Counted from the stretch's first letter, positions 1-9,294 are shown. The stretch: 64,000 bases of DNA from Mariprofundus sp. (GCA_021772775.1 JAJFLH010000026.1:1-64000); one strand, 5' to 3'. The notes: a model not told the origin generated them from the sequence alone. Made by a program: numbers and translations.

Positions 1-96
1 CACCTTTCCAATTTCTCGATAAGACAGCCCTTGAACCAATAAAGAGGCTAGCTCATATCTCTCTGTGTTTTGTAGCTGATTATATTGTGTTTCCAT
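1..96 (-). CDS. IS30-family transposase, N-terminus only (cut by window edge)
   Basis: Read on the minus strand from the ATG at 96-94, 32 codons run off the left edge without a stop. The peptide has the layout of the IS30 transposase N-terminal helix-turn-helix: an early Leu/Thr-rich turn, then ERYELASLLVQGLSYREIGK, which matches the family pattern of ERxxIxxLxxxGxSxxxIA. The rest of the element lies outside the window. The element's terminal inverted repeat is probably in the non-coding stretch at about 105-147, which is inferred from the short distance between IS30 starts and their ends. The insertion sits directly upstream of a 5'-truncated transporter gene and may have caused that truncation. 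Confidence 0.6.
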   Translation of the reverse strand, partial: METQYNQLQNTERYELASLLVQGLSYREIGKV

Positions 97-236
97 AGTG
101 CTCCACCTTAGCTGGTGGTGCACTTCGTAATTGAACTTAATGGGCGTAGAGTCAAGTTCCTTTTTCCGGGGAGATAGCCCTACGTCAATATCCACCGCCC
201 TACAGCACTGCTTCTCTTCAACTCATCTTTCAATCT

Positions 237-2187
237 ATGGATATGAAAAGTCGATGGAAAAAGGTTAAAAACATAGCGCGTTTCAAATTAAGGTCTCCAG
301 CTTTTGTGTTATTATCTCCGTTGGAAGATAAAGAGGAGAGTCCGAACAGAATTGTTCTGATGGTTAAGATTGAAGATGATCATGTGTTGTTTTTTGAACG
401 TGGTGAGATGAACCCCAGGAGCATGACTGTAGAGGCTTTTTCTCAGATGTTCACAGGTCATCTGTTACGTTTTTCTGCTCCAAAAGGAAAAAGTATTGAA
501 GATGAACGTAAGCCATTTGGGTTCAGTTGGTTTATTCCTGAGCTATTAAAACATAAAAAAATATGGCGAGATGTGTTGCTGGCTTCACTACTCATCCAGT
601 TGATGGCGTTGGCAACACCGCTCTTTACTCAGGTGATTATTGATAAGGTTATTGTTCATCAGACTCAAAGCACACTTATTGTGATTGGCATTGGCATGGT
701 GATGTTTATGATTTTCAATGCTGTGATGAGCTGGGTGCGACAGTATCTTGTGAACCATACAGGTAACCGGATTGATTCAGTTTTAGGTACGCATGTTTTT
801 TCACATATTTTTCGGCTTCCTGTTCGTTATTTTGAGCATCGCTCAACAGGGACACTGGTGGCTCGTCTACAGGGTATCGAGAGTATTCGTGAATTCTTGA
901 GTGGTGCCGCAGTTACGTTGATTCTGGATGTGCCATTTTTATTTATTTTTCTGGCCATTATGTATTACTACAGCTGGATGCTGACATTGGTTGCCGTATC
1001 TATTCTATTGGCCATCGCTTTATTGAGTTTGGCAATTACGCCGTCATTGCGAAAGCGGCTGGATCAGCAATTTTTGCTTGGTGCGCGTAATCAGGCCTAT
1101 GCCACTGAATATGTCTCAGGCATGGAGACTGTGAAATCATTGCAGATGGAGCCTCAGGTAACATCCCGGTATGGTGATTATCTGGCCAGTTATCTGGAGG
1201 CAGGCTTCAATGCCAGACAACTTTCAAACACGTATAATGTGGCAGCCAATACATTGGAACAACTGATGACGTTGATTATTCTCTGTCTTGGTGCCTGGTT
1301 AGTGATGACAACAGAGGGTTTTACTATCGGTATGCTGGTGGCATTTCAAATGTTTGCCGGTCGCTTATCTCAACCTGTATTGCGCATGGTGGGTTTATGG
1401 CAACAGTTTCAGCCGGCAGATATCGCGGTGAAACGCCTGGGTGATGTGATGGATGCAGCTCAGGAGCCCTATTCTTTATTACCATCCCGTGAAGGTGGGG
1501 GAAGAGGGAAGATTGAGTTTACCTCAGTCAGTTTTCGTTATTCAGAGCAGTTACCTTATCTCTATCGCAATTTTAATTTATGCATTGAGCCAGGGCAGTG
1601 TGTGGTCATCATGGGGCCATCAGGATCAGGTAAGAGTACGATGGCAAGGATTTTATATGCCCAGTGATGGGCAGATTCAGGTTGATGGGCGGGATATGCG
1701 TAATTTTTCTGCCAATGAACTGCGCCAATATTTTGGGGTGGTGCCTCAGGAGACAACCCTGTTTACCGGTTCAATTTATGAAAACCTTATTTTAGCTAAT
1801 CCACATGCCAATTTCATGCAGGTAGTGCAGGCCTGTAAACAGGCGGAAATTCATAATGTGATTGAAGCTCTCCCTGAAGGTTATCAGACAGCGATTGGAG
1901 AACGCGGTGCTGGCCTTTCCGGTGGGCAGAAACAGCGTCTGGCAATTGCACGCGCGCTTTTGAAACAGCCCAAAATACTGCTTTTTGATGAAGCGACAAG
2001 CAGTCTTGATGCTGGTACAGCAGAGATATTTGCAGCTACGGTAAACCAGTTAAAGGGTAAAATTACGATGGTATTTATTACCCATCAACGTCCAACTTCT
2101 CTAGAGGCGGATAAAATAATTAATATCGTTGATGAAGAGGATGTGGGTAAGATACAAATGGACAACAGTAAAACTGAGAAACAATAA
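237..2187 (+). pseudogene. Broken type I secretion ABC transporter (HlyB-like permease/ATPase)
   Basis: This is a HlyB-type exporter of RTX-like substrates, in two frames. The first part (237-1667) holds a shortened C39-like N-terminal domain (about residues 1-85), the membrane domain (FSWFIPELLKHKKIW, then TPLFTQVIIDKVIVH) and Walker A GPSGSGKST, and stops at 1667. The second frame, from about 1649 to 2187, continues with FYMPSDGQIQVDG, the signature GAGLSGGQKQRLAIARALL, Walker B ILLFDEATSSLD and an H-loop TH. HlyB has seven residues between GKST and FYIP. Here only 10 bases separate the equivalent codons, so about 11 bases are missing, which explains the frame change. The first frame is open upstream to 150, beside the IS30 end, and about 70 N-terminal residues of HlyB have no counterpart. 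The C-terminus is also about 20 residues short. No HlyD or TolC gene is adjacent. It is probably non-functional. Confidence 0.8.
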
Positions 2188-2252
2188 GGCGAGACTCGCC
2201 ATTAATGTCTATGCCTGCATTCAGGCGATGTTGAATGACGCGTGAGAGTATA

Positions 2253-3365
2253 TTAGCTGTGATTTTTTACAGTTGGTGGAATGACATCACCGCTGGCTTG
2301 CATGGCTATAGCTTCAGGGTGGGTAATGTAGTGATTACGTACCACATTTGCTAAACGCTGTTTAACTTCCTCATCAACCAGGCATGGTGAAGTTTCTGGC
2401 AGGGCTGCAATGAGACCTTCAAGCAGTTGATCTTGAGGTGATTGCATTCTGTTTACCCATGAACGCAGTAAATCTCTGTCTACATAGGCAGGAATCGAAC
2501 CTAAAATGCCGACATCGTTTTGATTGTGTACGAGCAGGCCGGATGTGGTGCCGCGATCAAGGGTGAGTACCTGGAAGAAATAGAGCGTGTGATAGGCCAG
2601 CTGTGTCTGTTGTTGTTCTGGAGTGGCAGCCGGCGCATCGGTTAAAGCGTCTTTGAGGATGACCAGATAGGTATCGATGGCTGTTTCACCGACTGTTGTG
2701 GCCAAAGCCAGATCTACCTCGGCATCACCACTATTGTATGCTTCCAGATAGAAGTGGGCGTAACCGCGATGGCGTTCCAGTGCCGGGATAAAGAAATAGC
2801 GCTCGCCCTGTGCTACGGCTGCATCGAACTGTTCGGGCGCTGCTTTCATTAATGCGTCAAAGTATTGTGCGGTTGCTGTCGGGTTTTCATGTGATGGATT
2901 GAGGTCGGCCATAATGCGCCAATAGCCCTCACCGTTTTTCATCTCTGTCCAGCTCAGGTGAATATGAACCGAAGGTGCCAGTGGATGGCAGGGGTGGATG
3001 ATGGTTGAAATGGCTGTAGCAGAACCCAGTTGTTTGGCTGGGTTATCATCATAATGCACTTGCGAGACATTCACAGAGCCGCGTCCAATCATGCCACCAT
3101 CGGCTGTTTCCAGTCGAATACCACCGCCGTGAGAGCCATTATCACGCAACCATTCAACGGGCTGAAAATCTTGCTCGACGCCAAGTTTGCGAGATAGTGA
3201 CTCCAAGCCTTGGGCAAAACGTTGTTGCAGGGCGCAGACCAGGGTTTGTGCCTGGGCGGATTGGCTTGATGCGGCAGGAGTTCGTAGCATGTGTTGAACC
3301 TCATTGTTAAATAGTAGCGATGCGTGATGGGTGTGAACTATGGGCAGCAATGGGCTGGGCTTCAA
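2253..3365 (-). CDS. HemF-like (oxygen-dependent coproporphyrinogen III oxidase family) protein
   Basis: A 370-residue protein with a divergent HemF pattern. It has a Gly-rich segment GSHGGGIRLE where HemF has RGGGxSRV, then GRGSVNVSQVHYDD (HemF GVNxSxVxG), HPCHPLAPSVHIHL (HemF HPRNPxxPTVHxN), YFFIPALERHRGYAHFY (HemF YFFxxHRxExRGxGG) and a C-terminal LDRGTTSGLL (HemF YDRGTxFGL). HemF oxidatively decarboxylates coproporphyrinogen III to protoporphyrinogen IX in haem synthesis. The usual DLTPYY motif is ADLNPSHEN here, and the protein is longer than typical HemF (about 300 residues) at both ends, so substrate and activity are uncertain. It is transcribed divergently from ndk, with about 130 bases between the starts. 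The ATG at 3365 was taken as start; an internal Met at residue 26 is an alternative. Confidence 0.6.
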   Translation of the reverse strand: MKPSPLLPIVHTHHASLLFNNEVQHMLRTPAASSQSAQAQTLVCALQQRFAQGLESLSRKLGVEQDFQPVEWLRDNGSHGGGIRLETADGGMIGRGSVNVSQVHYDDNPAKQLGSATAISTIIHPCHPLAPSVHIHLSWTEMKNGEGYWRIMADLNPSHENPTATAQYFDALMKAAPEQFDAAVAQGERYFFIPALERHRGYAHFYLEAYNSGDAEVDLALATTVGETAIDTYLVILKDALTDAPAATPEQQQTQLAYHTLYFFQVLTLDRGTTSGLLVHNQNDVGILGSIPAYVDRDLLRSWVNRMQSPQDQLLEGLIAALPETSPCLVDEEVKQRLANVVRNHYITHPEAIAMQASGDVIPPTVKNHS

Positions 3366-3494
3366 TGATGGATTGCAACGATGATGTCAGGGCAGTTTGT
3401 CGAATTGAGGGGTGGGTGTTATTTTTTGGTGACTTGGTTAGAGTGCCGCTCCCGCAGCGGGATGCTGCGTAGTTTTCAATAGGGGAACCCTAAT

Positions 3495-3920
3495 ATGCCA
3501 GTTCAACGTACACTTTCTATTATTAAACCAGATGCAGTCGCCAAGAATGTGATCGGAGATATTATCCGTCGTTTTGAAGAAAACGGTCTTTCTGTCATTG
3601 CAACCAATATGACACATTTGTCTGCTGAAGAAGCAGGTCGTTTTTATGAAGTACATGCTGAGCGTCCTTTCTTTCCTGCGCTGTGTGAATTCATGAGCTC
3701 TGGACCGGTGTTGGCGATGGCGCTGGAAGGTAAAAACGCTATCACACTGAACCGTCAGTTGATGGGTGCTACAAACCCGAAAGAAGCAGAATCAGGTACT
3801 ATCCGTGCAGACCATGCAGACTCAATTGATGCGAATGCCGTGCATGGTTCTGATTCGGAAGAAAATGCTGCAATTGAAATTGCATTCTTCTTTTCCGGTT
3901 TGGATCTGCACAGCCGTTAA
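3495..3920 (+). CDS. ndk: Nucleoside diphosphate kinase
   Basis: Ndk moves the terminal phosphate of ATP to other nucleoside diphosphates through a phospho-histidine and balances NTP pools in the cytosol. The 141-residue product has the family length. It starts [13 protein letters not shown], has the conserved RPFF segment and [19 protein letters not shown], and carries the active-site His in NAVHGSDS (about residue 117). The C-terminal sequence EIAFFFSG is also typical. The ATG at 3495 follows a GGGGA-type ribosome-binding site with good spacing. lysS follows 36 bases after the stop, so the two are probably co-transcribed. Confidence 0.97.
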   Translation: MPVQRTLSIIKPDAVAKNVIGDIIRRFEENGLSVIATNMTHLSAEEAGRFYEVHAERPFFPALCEFMSSGPVLAMALEGKNAITLNRQLMGATNPKEAESGTIRADHADSIDANAVHGSDSEENAAIEIAFFFSGLDLHSR

Positions 3921-3956
3921 GTCTGTTTTATAAACGATAAGATTTCGGGGTAGTCC

Positions 3957-5498
3957 GTGCAGCAATCAAACGAAAAGCAACCATCTGATAAAACATCTGC
4001 TGACAAACAGCCGACAGCGATTCCGGTTCCTGAACAGATTACTGTTCGCCGGGAGAAGTTGGCTCGCATGCGTGATGCAGGTCAGGCTTATCCGAATACC
4101 TGGCGCACGGATCACTGCACTGCTGATATCCACACTGCTCATGCCGAGCATGATGCGGATCAACTGGCTGAGATCGGTCATTCTGTTCGTGTAGCTGGAC
4201 GCATGATGGCGCATCGTGTGATGGGTAAATCAAGTTTCATCAAGATTCAGGACGGCTCGGATCAAATCCAGCTGTTTCTGAATCGTGATGAAATTGGTGG
4301 TGCCGAAATCTATAATCCGACCAAGAAATGGGATTTGGGTGATATCGTTGGTGCTGAAGGTGTGGTTTTCCGCACCAAAACAGGTGAGCTCTCTGTTCGT
4401 GTAAATTGCATTGAAATGGTTAGCAAGTGCCTGCGTCCTTTGCCAGAGAAGTGGCATGGTTTGAGCGATATTGAGACACGCTACCGCCAACGTTATGTCG
4501 ATTTGATGGTCACACCTGAATCTCGTCAAACATTCAGAACCCGTTCTAAAATCGTCTCCCTGCTGCGCAGTGGTCTGGAAACCCGCGATTTTATTGAAGT
4601 GGAAACACCGATGCTGCAGTCACAGCCGGGTGGTGCTGCGGCACGTCCGTTTACAACCCATCATAATGCTTTGGATATGGAACTGTTTCTGCGCATTGCG
4701 CCAGAGCTATACCTGAAGCGTCTACTGGTTGGCGGTTTTGAACGGGTGTTTGAAATCAATCGTAACTTCCGTAATGAAGGTCTGGATGCCACACACAATC
4801 CTGAATTTACTATGGTTGAGTTTTATCAGGCTTATGCAGACTTTTCTGATGCGATGGATACCACTGAAGCGTTAATTCGTGATATTGCAGCGGGTCTGTC
4901 GATGACAGAGACGGAGTGGGAAGGGGTCCATATTGATTTGACCCAACCATTCAAACGCTTGCGTCTGGATGAATCGGTATTTGAGAAACGCCCTGACTTA
5001 CGTGGTCATGCCAACGACAAAGCCTTGTTGGCGACGGTCTGTTTGCAGGAAATTCCTGATATTAAACCGTTGATTACCTGGAAAGCGGGTCATTATCTGC
5101 TGGCGCTGTTTGAAGAGTTGGTTGAACCTGAATTGGCTCAGCCTACCTTTATTACACATTATCCTGTGGATGTATCGCCATTGGCTCGTCGGAATAATGA
5201 TGAAGAGACAGTGACGGATCGGTTTGAGCTATTTATAGCTGGCCGAGAAATTGCTAACGGTTTCTCTGAGTTGAATGACCCAGATGATCAGCGTGGTCGT
5301 TTTGTGGCTCAAGCTCAAGCTAAGGATGCAGGTGATGCTGAAGCTACCGGTGTAGATGAAGATTATTTGCGTGCATTGGAATTTGGCATGCCTCCTGCTG
5401 CAGGTGTCGGGATTGGGGTGGATAGGCTGGTAATGATGTTGACAGGACAGCACTCGATTCGTGATGTGTTGCTGTTTCCACACATGAGGCCTGAATAA
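3957..5498 (+). CDS. lysS: Lysyl-tRNA synthetase, class II
   Basis: This 513-residue cytosolic enzyme attaches lysine to tRNA-Lys. An N-terminal OB-fold anticodon-binding domain lies at about residues 60-170, where VRVAGRMMAHRVMGKSSFIK is diagnostic. The class II core follows: motif 1 around DFIEVETPMLQ, motif 2 FRNEGLDATHNPEFTMVEFY, and motif 3 GVGIGVDRLVMMLTGQ with terminal RDVLLFPHMRPE. The start is the GTG at 3957, placed by a GGGGT element about ten bases upstream; no in-frame ATG lies nearby before the conserved part. The first 30 residues are Lys/Gln/Pro-rich and not conserved in the family. It sits between ndk and a CBS-domain gene, with a short gap on each side. Confidence 0.96.
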   Translation: MQQSNEKQPSDKTSADKQPTAIPVPEQITVRREKLARMRDAGQAYPNTWRTDHCTADIHTAHAEHDADQLAEIGHSVRVAGRMMAHRVMGKSSFIKIQDGSDQIQLFLNRDEIGGAEIYNPTKKWDLGDIVGAEGVVFRTKTGELSVRVNCIEMVSKCLRPLPEKWHGLSDIETRYRQRYVDLMVTPESRQTFRTRSKIVSLLRSGLETRDFIEVETPMLQSQPGGAAARPFTTHHNALDMELFLRIAPELYLKRLLVGGFERVFEINRNFRNEGLDATHNPEFTMVEFYQAYADFSDAMDTTEALIRDIAAGLSMTETEWEGVHIDLTQPFKRLRLDESVFEKRPDLRGHANDKALLATVCLQEIPDIKPLITWKAGHYLLALFEELVEPELAQPTFITHYPVDVSPLARRNNDEETVTDRFELFIAGREIANGFSELNDPDDQRGRFVAQAQAKDAGDAEATGVDEDYLRALEFGMPPAAGVGIGVDRLVMMLTGQHSIRDVLLFPHMRPE

Positions 5499-5519
5499 AA
5501 CACTTGATCAGGAGAGATT

Positions 5520-5981
5520 ATGATTGCTGAGAATGCCATGGTTAAGGATATAGTGACGGCAAGTGTTAATGAATCAGTGGATGTGGTTCTGGAGCGTATG
5601 CGCATTTCCCGTTTGCGTATGATTCCGATTTTGGATGAAGATAAAGTCATTGTGGGTGTTGTATCTACTTTTTCGGTGTTGGAAAAGGTACTGCCCTCTT
5701 ACATTGTGACGGGCGACTTAAATCAAATATCTTATGCTCCTGATATTGGTATCTTGCTCCGCCATTATAATGAGTTTGCTGGATTAAATGTGACTGAAGT
5801 GATGGAAAAGAAACCCCTGACGGTGAATCGAAATGAATCTCTTTTATCAGTTGCGGCAGCGATGATTTCATTTACCAAGCATGAATATGCTATGGTGGTA
5901 GATGATAAGAAGCACCTGCTTGGCATTGTCTCAGCAGGCGATATTTTAGATCGTATGAAGGCAGGTAAGAACGATGCATAA
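5520..5981 (+). CDS. Two-CBS-domain protein, coupled to a transporter
   Basis: A 153-residue soluble protein made of two CBS domains, at about residues 5-60 (VKDIVTASVNESVDVVLERM) and 90-148 (VTEVMEKKPLTVNRNESLL, ending LLGIVSAGDILDRM). CBS pairs form a cleft that usually binds adenosyl ligands such as AMP, ATP or SAM and regulate attached or partner proteins. The ATG at 5520 follows AGGAGA with good spacing. Its last eight bases overlap the start of the ArsB/NhaD-type transporter gene, so the two are translationally coupled. I infer that this protein senses cell energy or nucleotide state for the transporter. No other domain is present. Confidence 0.85.
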   Translation: MIAENAMVKDIVTASVNESVDVVLERMRISRLRMIPILDEDKVIVGVVSTFSVLEKVLPSYIVTGDLNQISYAPDIGILLRHYNEFAGLNVTEVMEKKPLTVNRNESLLSVAAAMISFTKHEYAMVVDDKKHLLGIVSAGDILDRMKAGKNDA

Positions 5982-7320
5982 TACTGAAACCCATGCAGCA
6001 TCTGTGATTTTTGGGCTGGACCCAACCTGGGTCGCAGTCTCTATTTTATTGATTGTATACGGCTTTATTATGGCCGAAAAATTCAACCGTGCTGTATTAT
6101 CACTAATTGGTGCCGGTTTGATGATTCTATGTGGTGTCATTACCCAGCAACAGGCGATTGCCGGTGTTGATTTTAATACCATCGGTCTGTTGACCGGGAT
6201 GATGGTGATTGTCGCGATTAGTCAAAAAACTGGCATGTTTCAGTATGTGGCGATTAAATCTGCCAAAGCTGTGAAGGGAAGCCCATGGGGTATCCTGGTT
6301 ATGCTCTCGATCGTTACAGCAGTGTTTTCAGCCTTTCTTGATAATGTGACCACTGTATTGTTGATTGCACCTGTAACGCTGTTGATTACGGATGCTTTGG
6401 GTGTACGTCCATACCCGTACTTGTTCGCACAGATTCTGGCTTCCAATGTCGGTGGTACAGCCACGCTCATCGGTGATCCACCGAATATCATGATCGGCTC
6501 TGCTGCGAATTTGAGTTTTACTGACTTTTTGGTTAATACGGCACCGATTACGCCGTTGATTTTTGTCGTTATGATCGTAGCTATCTGGTTTATGTTCGGT
6601 CGTGACCTGTATGCATCGGAAGAGAATAAAGCCTTGGTGATGCGTTTTGATGAAAATGAAGCAATTAAAGATATTCCATTGCTGAAGAAGAGCCTGGCAG
6701 TGCTGTTTCTAGTCATTGTTGGTTTTACAGTGGCGCATACCTATCATCTTGAGCCAGCAACGATTGCTATGTTTGGTGCTGCAGTGTTGCTGTTGTTGCA
6801 AACACTAGGGCAGCCTTTACATGATAAAGATCATGCTTATGAAGGTATTATGGCCGATGTTGAGTGGACAACGATCTTCTTCTTTGTAGGTCTGTTTATT
6901 GTTGTGACAGGTGTTGAACATACCGGTGTGATTGAGATGCTGGCAGCCAAAACACTTGAACTTACTGGTGGTGACTTTAATGCCACAGTAGGCGCCATTT
7001 TATGGGTTTCAGCCATTGCATCTGCTTTGATCGATAATATTCCTTTTGTAGCAACGATGATCCCGTTAATTCATAGCATGGCACCGACCTTCGGTGGCCC
7101 TGAAGCCATTCAGCCGTTGTGGTGGGCACTTGCATTGGGTGCATGTCTTGGTGGTAACGGTTCATTGATCGGTGCATCGGCTAACTTGATTGTGGCTGGC
7201 TTTGCCCAACGTGCAGGCCATCCGATTCAATTCCTGGTGTTCATGAAGCATGCCTTTGGTCTGATGTTGATCTCTATTGGTATTGCACATGTCTATATGT
7301 ATTTCCGCTACCTGAGCTGA
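5974..7320 (+). CDS. ArsB/NhaD/P-type ion transporter (IT superfamily)
   Basis: A 448-residue inner-membrane protein with about 10-12 hydrophobic segments. The repeated signatures are those of the ArsB/NhaD/P-protein group: FLDNVTTVLLIAPVTLLI and GGTATLIGDPPNIMIGSAA in the first half, then SALIDNIPFVATMIPLI and GGNGSLIGASANLIVAGFA in the second, the two inverted halves of the fold. Family members exchange Na+ or extrude arsenite and other anions; the sequence does not fix the substrate. No arsR or arsC is adjacent, which argues against a dedicated arsenite role. It overlaps the upstream CBS gene by eight bases, so regulation by that protein is likely. A Na+/H+ antiporter role is a guess. Confidence 0.85.
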   Translation: MHNTETHAASVIFGLDPTWVAVSILLIVYGFIMAEKFNRAVLSLIGAGLMILCGVITQQQAIAGVDFNTIGLLTGMMVIVAISQKTGMFQYVAIKSAKAVKGSPWGILVMLSIVTAVFSAFLDNVTTVLLIAPVTLLITDALGVRPYPYLFAQILASNVGGTATLIGDPPNIMIGSAANLSFTDFLVNTAPITPLIFVVMIVAIWFMFGRDLYASEENKALVMRFDENEAIKDIPLLKKSLAVLFLVIVGFTVAHTYHLEPATIAMFGAAVLLLLQTLGQPLHDKDHAYEGIMADVEWTTIFFFVGLFIVVTGVEHTGVIEMLAAKTLELTGGDFNATVGAILWVSAIASALIDNIPFVATMIPLIHSMAPTFGGPEAIQPLWWALALGACLGGNGSLIGASANLIVAGFAQRAGHPIQFLVFMKHAFGLMLISIGIAHVYMYFRYLS

Positions 7321-7357
7321 TAGCTCACTCATTGATAAAAGCAAACGGCAGGTGGTT

Positions 7358-8608
7358 GTGAACCAAGGTATATTTCGTTCCTATGAATGGATGTTGGCAC
7401 GACGCTATCTGCGTTCGCGGCGTAGTGAAAAATTTGTATCTCTGATCAGTTGGAGTTCTGGTGCCGGCATTGCTATTGGTGTGATGACCCTGATTGTGGT
7501 GCTTTCGGTGATGAATGGTGCGGCGGTAGAGATTCGCGATAAAATTCTCGGTTTTTCATCGCATGTCGATGTTCAGGGGCCGGGTGATTCATTAACAGAG
7601 TGGCGTGGCTGGTTGGCGCAAACTGAAAAGCTCGATGGTGTAGAGCGTGCTGCTCCCTATATTTCTGCTCAGGTGTTGGCCTCATATGGCTCAAGGGCGC
7701 AGGGTGGTATTTTAAAGGGTGTGGATGTGACCCGTAGTGATGATATCGCTCAACATATCACTCAGGGTCGCTTTGTGAATGATGCTGCATCACCATTTCA
7801 AATGGTGATGGGAAAGAGTCTAGCCAAAAAACTGGGTGTGGTTGTGGGTGATCAGGTGCGTTTAATGTCGCCATCCGGAGGCATTAGTCCATCCGGTGCT
7901 GTACCACGTATGCGTGCATTTGAACTGGTCGGGATATTTGATTCCGGTTTTTACGAATATGATGTTGGTATGATGTTGACTCCCTTAGCGGCGATCCAGC
8001 GCCTGAATAAAATGGGTGATAGTGTGACTGGCATCGAAGTTTTTTTGCATGATAAAGAGTTGGCGAGTGAAGTGACAGATCAGGCACGCAGAACTTTGCC
8101 CATGGGGGCCTGGGTGACCGACTGGCAACATCGCCATCGTTCATTTTTTCAGGCGATGAAAACAGAGCGGTTAGCCATGGGCGTGATTTTATCGCTTATC
8201 ATCATGGTGGCAGTGTTCAATATGGTGGCATCGCTGGTGATGGTGGTGATGGAGAGGCGTAAAGAGATCGCTATTTTAAAAACCGTTGGTGCTACACATG
8301 GATCAGTCATGCGCATCTTTCTGCTGATGGGCACACTGCTTAGTGGAATCGGCACGCTTGTAGGTGCTTCGCTGGGCTTGTTGCTAGCTTGGAAGCTGGA
8401 TACTTTAATGGCATGGATTGAGACCATTTCCGGTGTGCAGTTTATGTCCAGTGATGTCTATTATATTGACCATATTCCATCCGTGATTGATCCGGTGTCG
8501 GTTTCTACAATTATTGTGATCAGTTTGATCATGGGCGTATTGGCGACCTTTTATCCGGCCTGGCGCGCCGCCAGTGTGCCGCCAGCTGAAGCGTTACGGT
8601 ATGAATAA
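7358..8608 (+). CDS. Lipoprotein-releasing permease subunit LolC/LolE
   Basis: The permease part of the LolCDE complex, which detaches outer-membrane lipoproteins from the inner membrane and passes them to LolA. The start of the product, YEWMLARRYLRSRRSEKFVS, and the first membrane segment are diagnostic of LolC/E. A long periplasmic domain follows (about residues 50-265), then three C-terminal membrane segments with ERRKEIAILKTVGAT and the ending YPAWRAASVPPAEALRYE. The GTG at 7358 is preferred over the GTG at 7352 because AGG at 7350-7352 then acts as ribosome-binding site. The ATPase gene lolD is not adjacent, which is unusual, so it must be elsewhere in the genome. Whether this is LolC, LolE or a merged LolF-type subunit cannot be told here. 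Confidence 0.88.
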   Translation: MNQGIFRSYEWMLARRYLRSRRSEKFVSLISWSSGAGIAIGVMTLIVVLSVMNGAAVEIRDKILGFSSHVDVQGPGDSLTEWRGWLAQTEKLDGVERAAPYISAQVLASYGSRAQGGILKGVDVTRSDDIAQHITQGRFVNDAASPFQMVMGKSLAKKLGVVVGDQVRLMSPSGGISPSGAVPRMRAFELVGIFDSGFYEYDVGMMLTPLAAIQRLNKMGDSVTGIEVFLHDKELASEVTDQARRTLPMGAWVTDWQHRHRSFFQAMKTERLAMGVILSLIIMVAVFNMVASLVMVVMERRKEIAILKTVGATHGSVMRIFLLMGTLLSGIGTLVGASLGLLLAWKLDTLMAWIETISGVQFMSSDVYYIDHIPSVIDPVSVSTIIVISLIMGVLATFYPAWRAASVPPAEALRYE

Positions 8609-8672
8609 ACGGGTCTGTTTTTATCGCAAGTTTAATTTCAGGTTAATAGTTAACAAAAATTGATAACAATCT

Positions 8673-8701
8673 TTGACATTAAATGGCGTTTGTTTTACTT
8701 T
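8673..8701 (+). promoter_or_regulatory. Putative parDE promoter
   Basis: A perfect -35 hexamer TTGACA (8673-8678) is followed after 17 bases by TACTTT (8696-8701), 25 bases before the parD start. Just upstream lies a small palindrome, GTTAA-TAG-TTAAC (8642-8654), in an AT-rich stretch. It could be an operator for the ParD ribbon-helix-helix protein, which normally represses its own operon; that role is inferred. Confidence 0.5.
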
Positions 8702-8726
8702 CTTAGTATCCAACAAGGAGGTTGAT

Positions 8727-8975
8727 ATGAATTTTAGTTTAACGCCTAATTTGGAAATTTTTATAAGAGATTGTACAGCGTCTGGTGATTACAATAATGC
8801 CAGTGAAGTGGTGCGTGAAGCCCTTCGTTTGCTCAAACACAATGAAGAGCAGCGAGCTTTGAAACTGGAGCGTTTGCGTGCATCTATCCATGATGGTGAT
8901 GAAGCTATAGCAAAAGGTGATAGTATTACCTTAACTTCTGATCAGGACCTGGATGTATTTTTTGCTGAGCTCTAA
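8727..8975 (+). CDS. parD: ParD-type antitoxin
   Basis: An 82-residue type II antitoxin of the ParD/CopG ribbon-helix-helix group. The N-terminal part, MNFSLTPNLEIFIRD, forms the DNA-binding strand and helix. YNNASEVVREALRLLKHNEE is the typical second helix, and the acidic C-terminal tail would wrap the toxin. The ATG at 8727 is chosen because a strong AAGGAGG ribosome-binding site ends six bases upstream. The gene overlaps the toxin gene by 23 bases, the usual antitoxin-first order. The protein should bind ParE and repress the operon's promoter at 8673-8701. Confidence 0.88.
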   Translation: MNFSLTPNLEIFIRDCTASGDYNNASEVVREALRLLKHNEEQRALKLERLRASIHDGDEAIAKGDSITLTSDQDLDVFFAEL

Positions 8976-9276
8976 AAAGTTAAATATATCAGTTTCTGCC
9001 AAAAGGGATCTGACGTTGATTGGTGAATACACGCTACGTGAATGGGGCGCTGTTCAAAAGAAGAGATACCTTGGCCTCATTAAAAAGTGTTTTAAATTAA
9101 TCCGTGAAAATCCAACTGTAGGTAGGCAAAGGGATGAGATTGATATGGGATTGTTTTCCCATGCTGTTCAAAAACATGTTGTTTTTTATCGAATTATAAA
9201 AAGTGATTTATTCATCGTCAGAGTGTTACACGAGAGCATGGATCTGGAGCAGCAGCTGGGTTCAACAATCGCGTGA
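8953..9276 (+). CDS. parE: ParE/RelE-family toxin
   Basis: About 107 residues with the ParE fold: SAKRDLTLIGEYTLREWG near the start, KKRYLGLIKKCFKLIRENPT in the middle, RQRDEI, then SHAVQKHVVFYRI and a C-terminal IVRVLHESMDLEQQL, which matches the ParE ending (IxRVLHxxMD). ParE toxins poison DNA gyrase. The ATG at 8953 lies inside the end of parD; the TTG at 8962 is an alternative start. The reading frame is intact, so the pair is probably active, and it stands alone between lolC/E and recO with no mobile element beside it. Confidence 0.85.
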   Translation: MYFLLSSKKLNISVSAKRDLTLIGEYTLREWGAVQKKRYLGLIKKCFKLIRENPTVGRQRDEIDMGLFSHAVQKHVVFYRIIKSDLFIVRVLHESMDLEQQLGSTIA

Positions 9277-9294
9277 TAATGAATGGTTTAGCCC

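Noticed and set aside
1450-1700. Programmed frameshift in the HlyB-like gene
   Set aside because: The spacing between Walker A and the FYMP segment is about 11 bases short of the family, which fits a deletion, and no slippery run lies there.
2188-2200. GGCGA-GAC-TCGCC hairpin after the broken ATPase gene
   Set aside because: A 5-base stem with a 3-base loop and no T run is too weak to call a terminator.
3433-3475. GC-rich inverted repeat before ndk
   Set aside because: Overlapping short repeats (TCCCGC/GCGGGA) give no clean stem and no T run; possibly part of a promoter region, but nothing firm.
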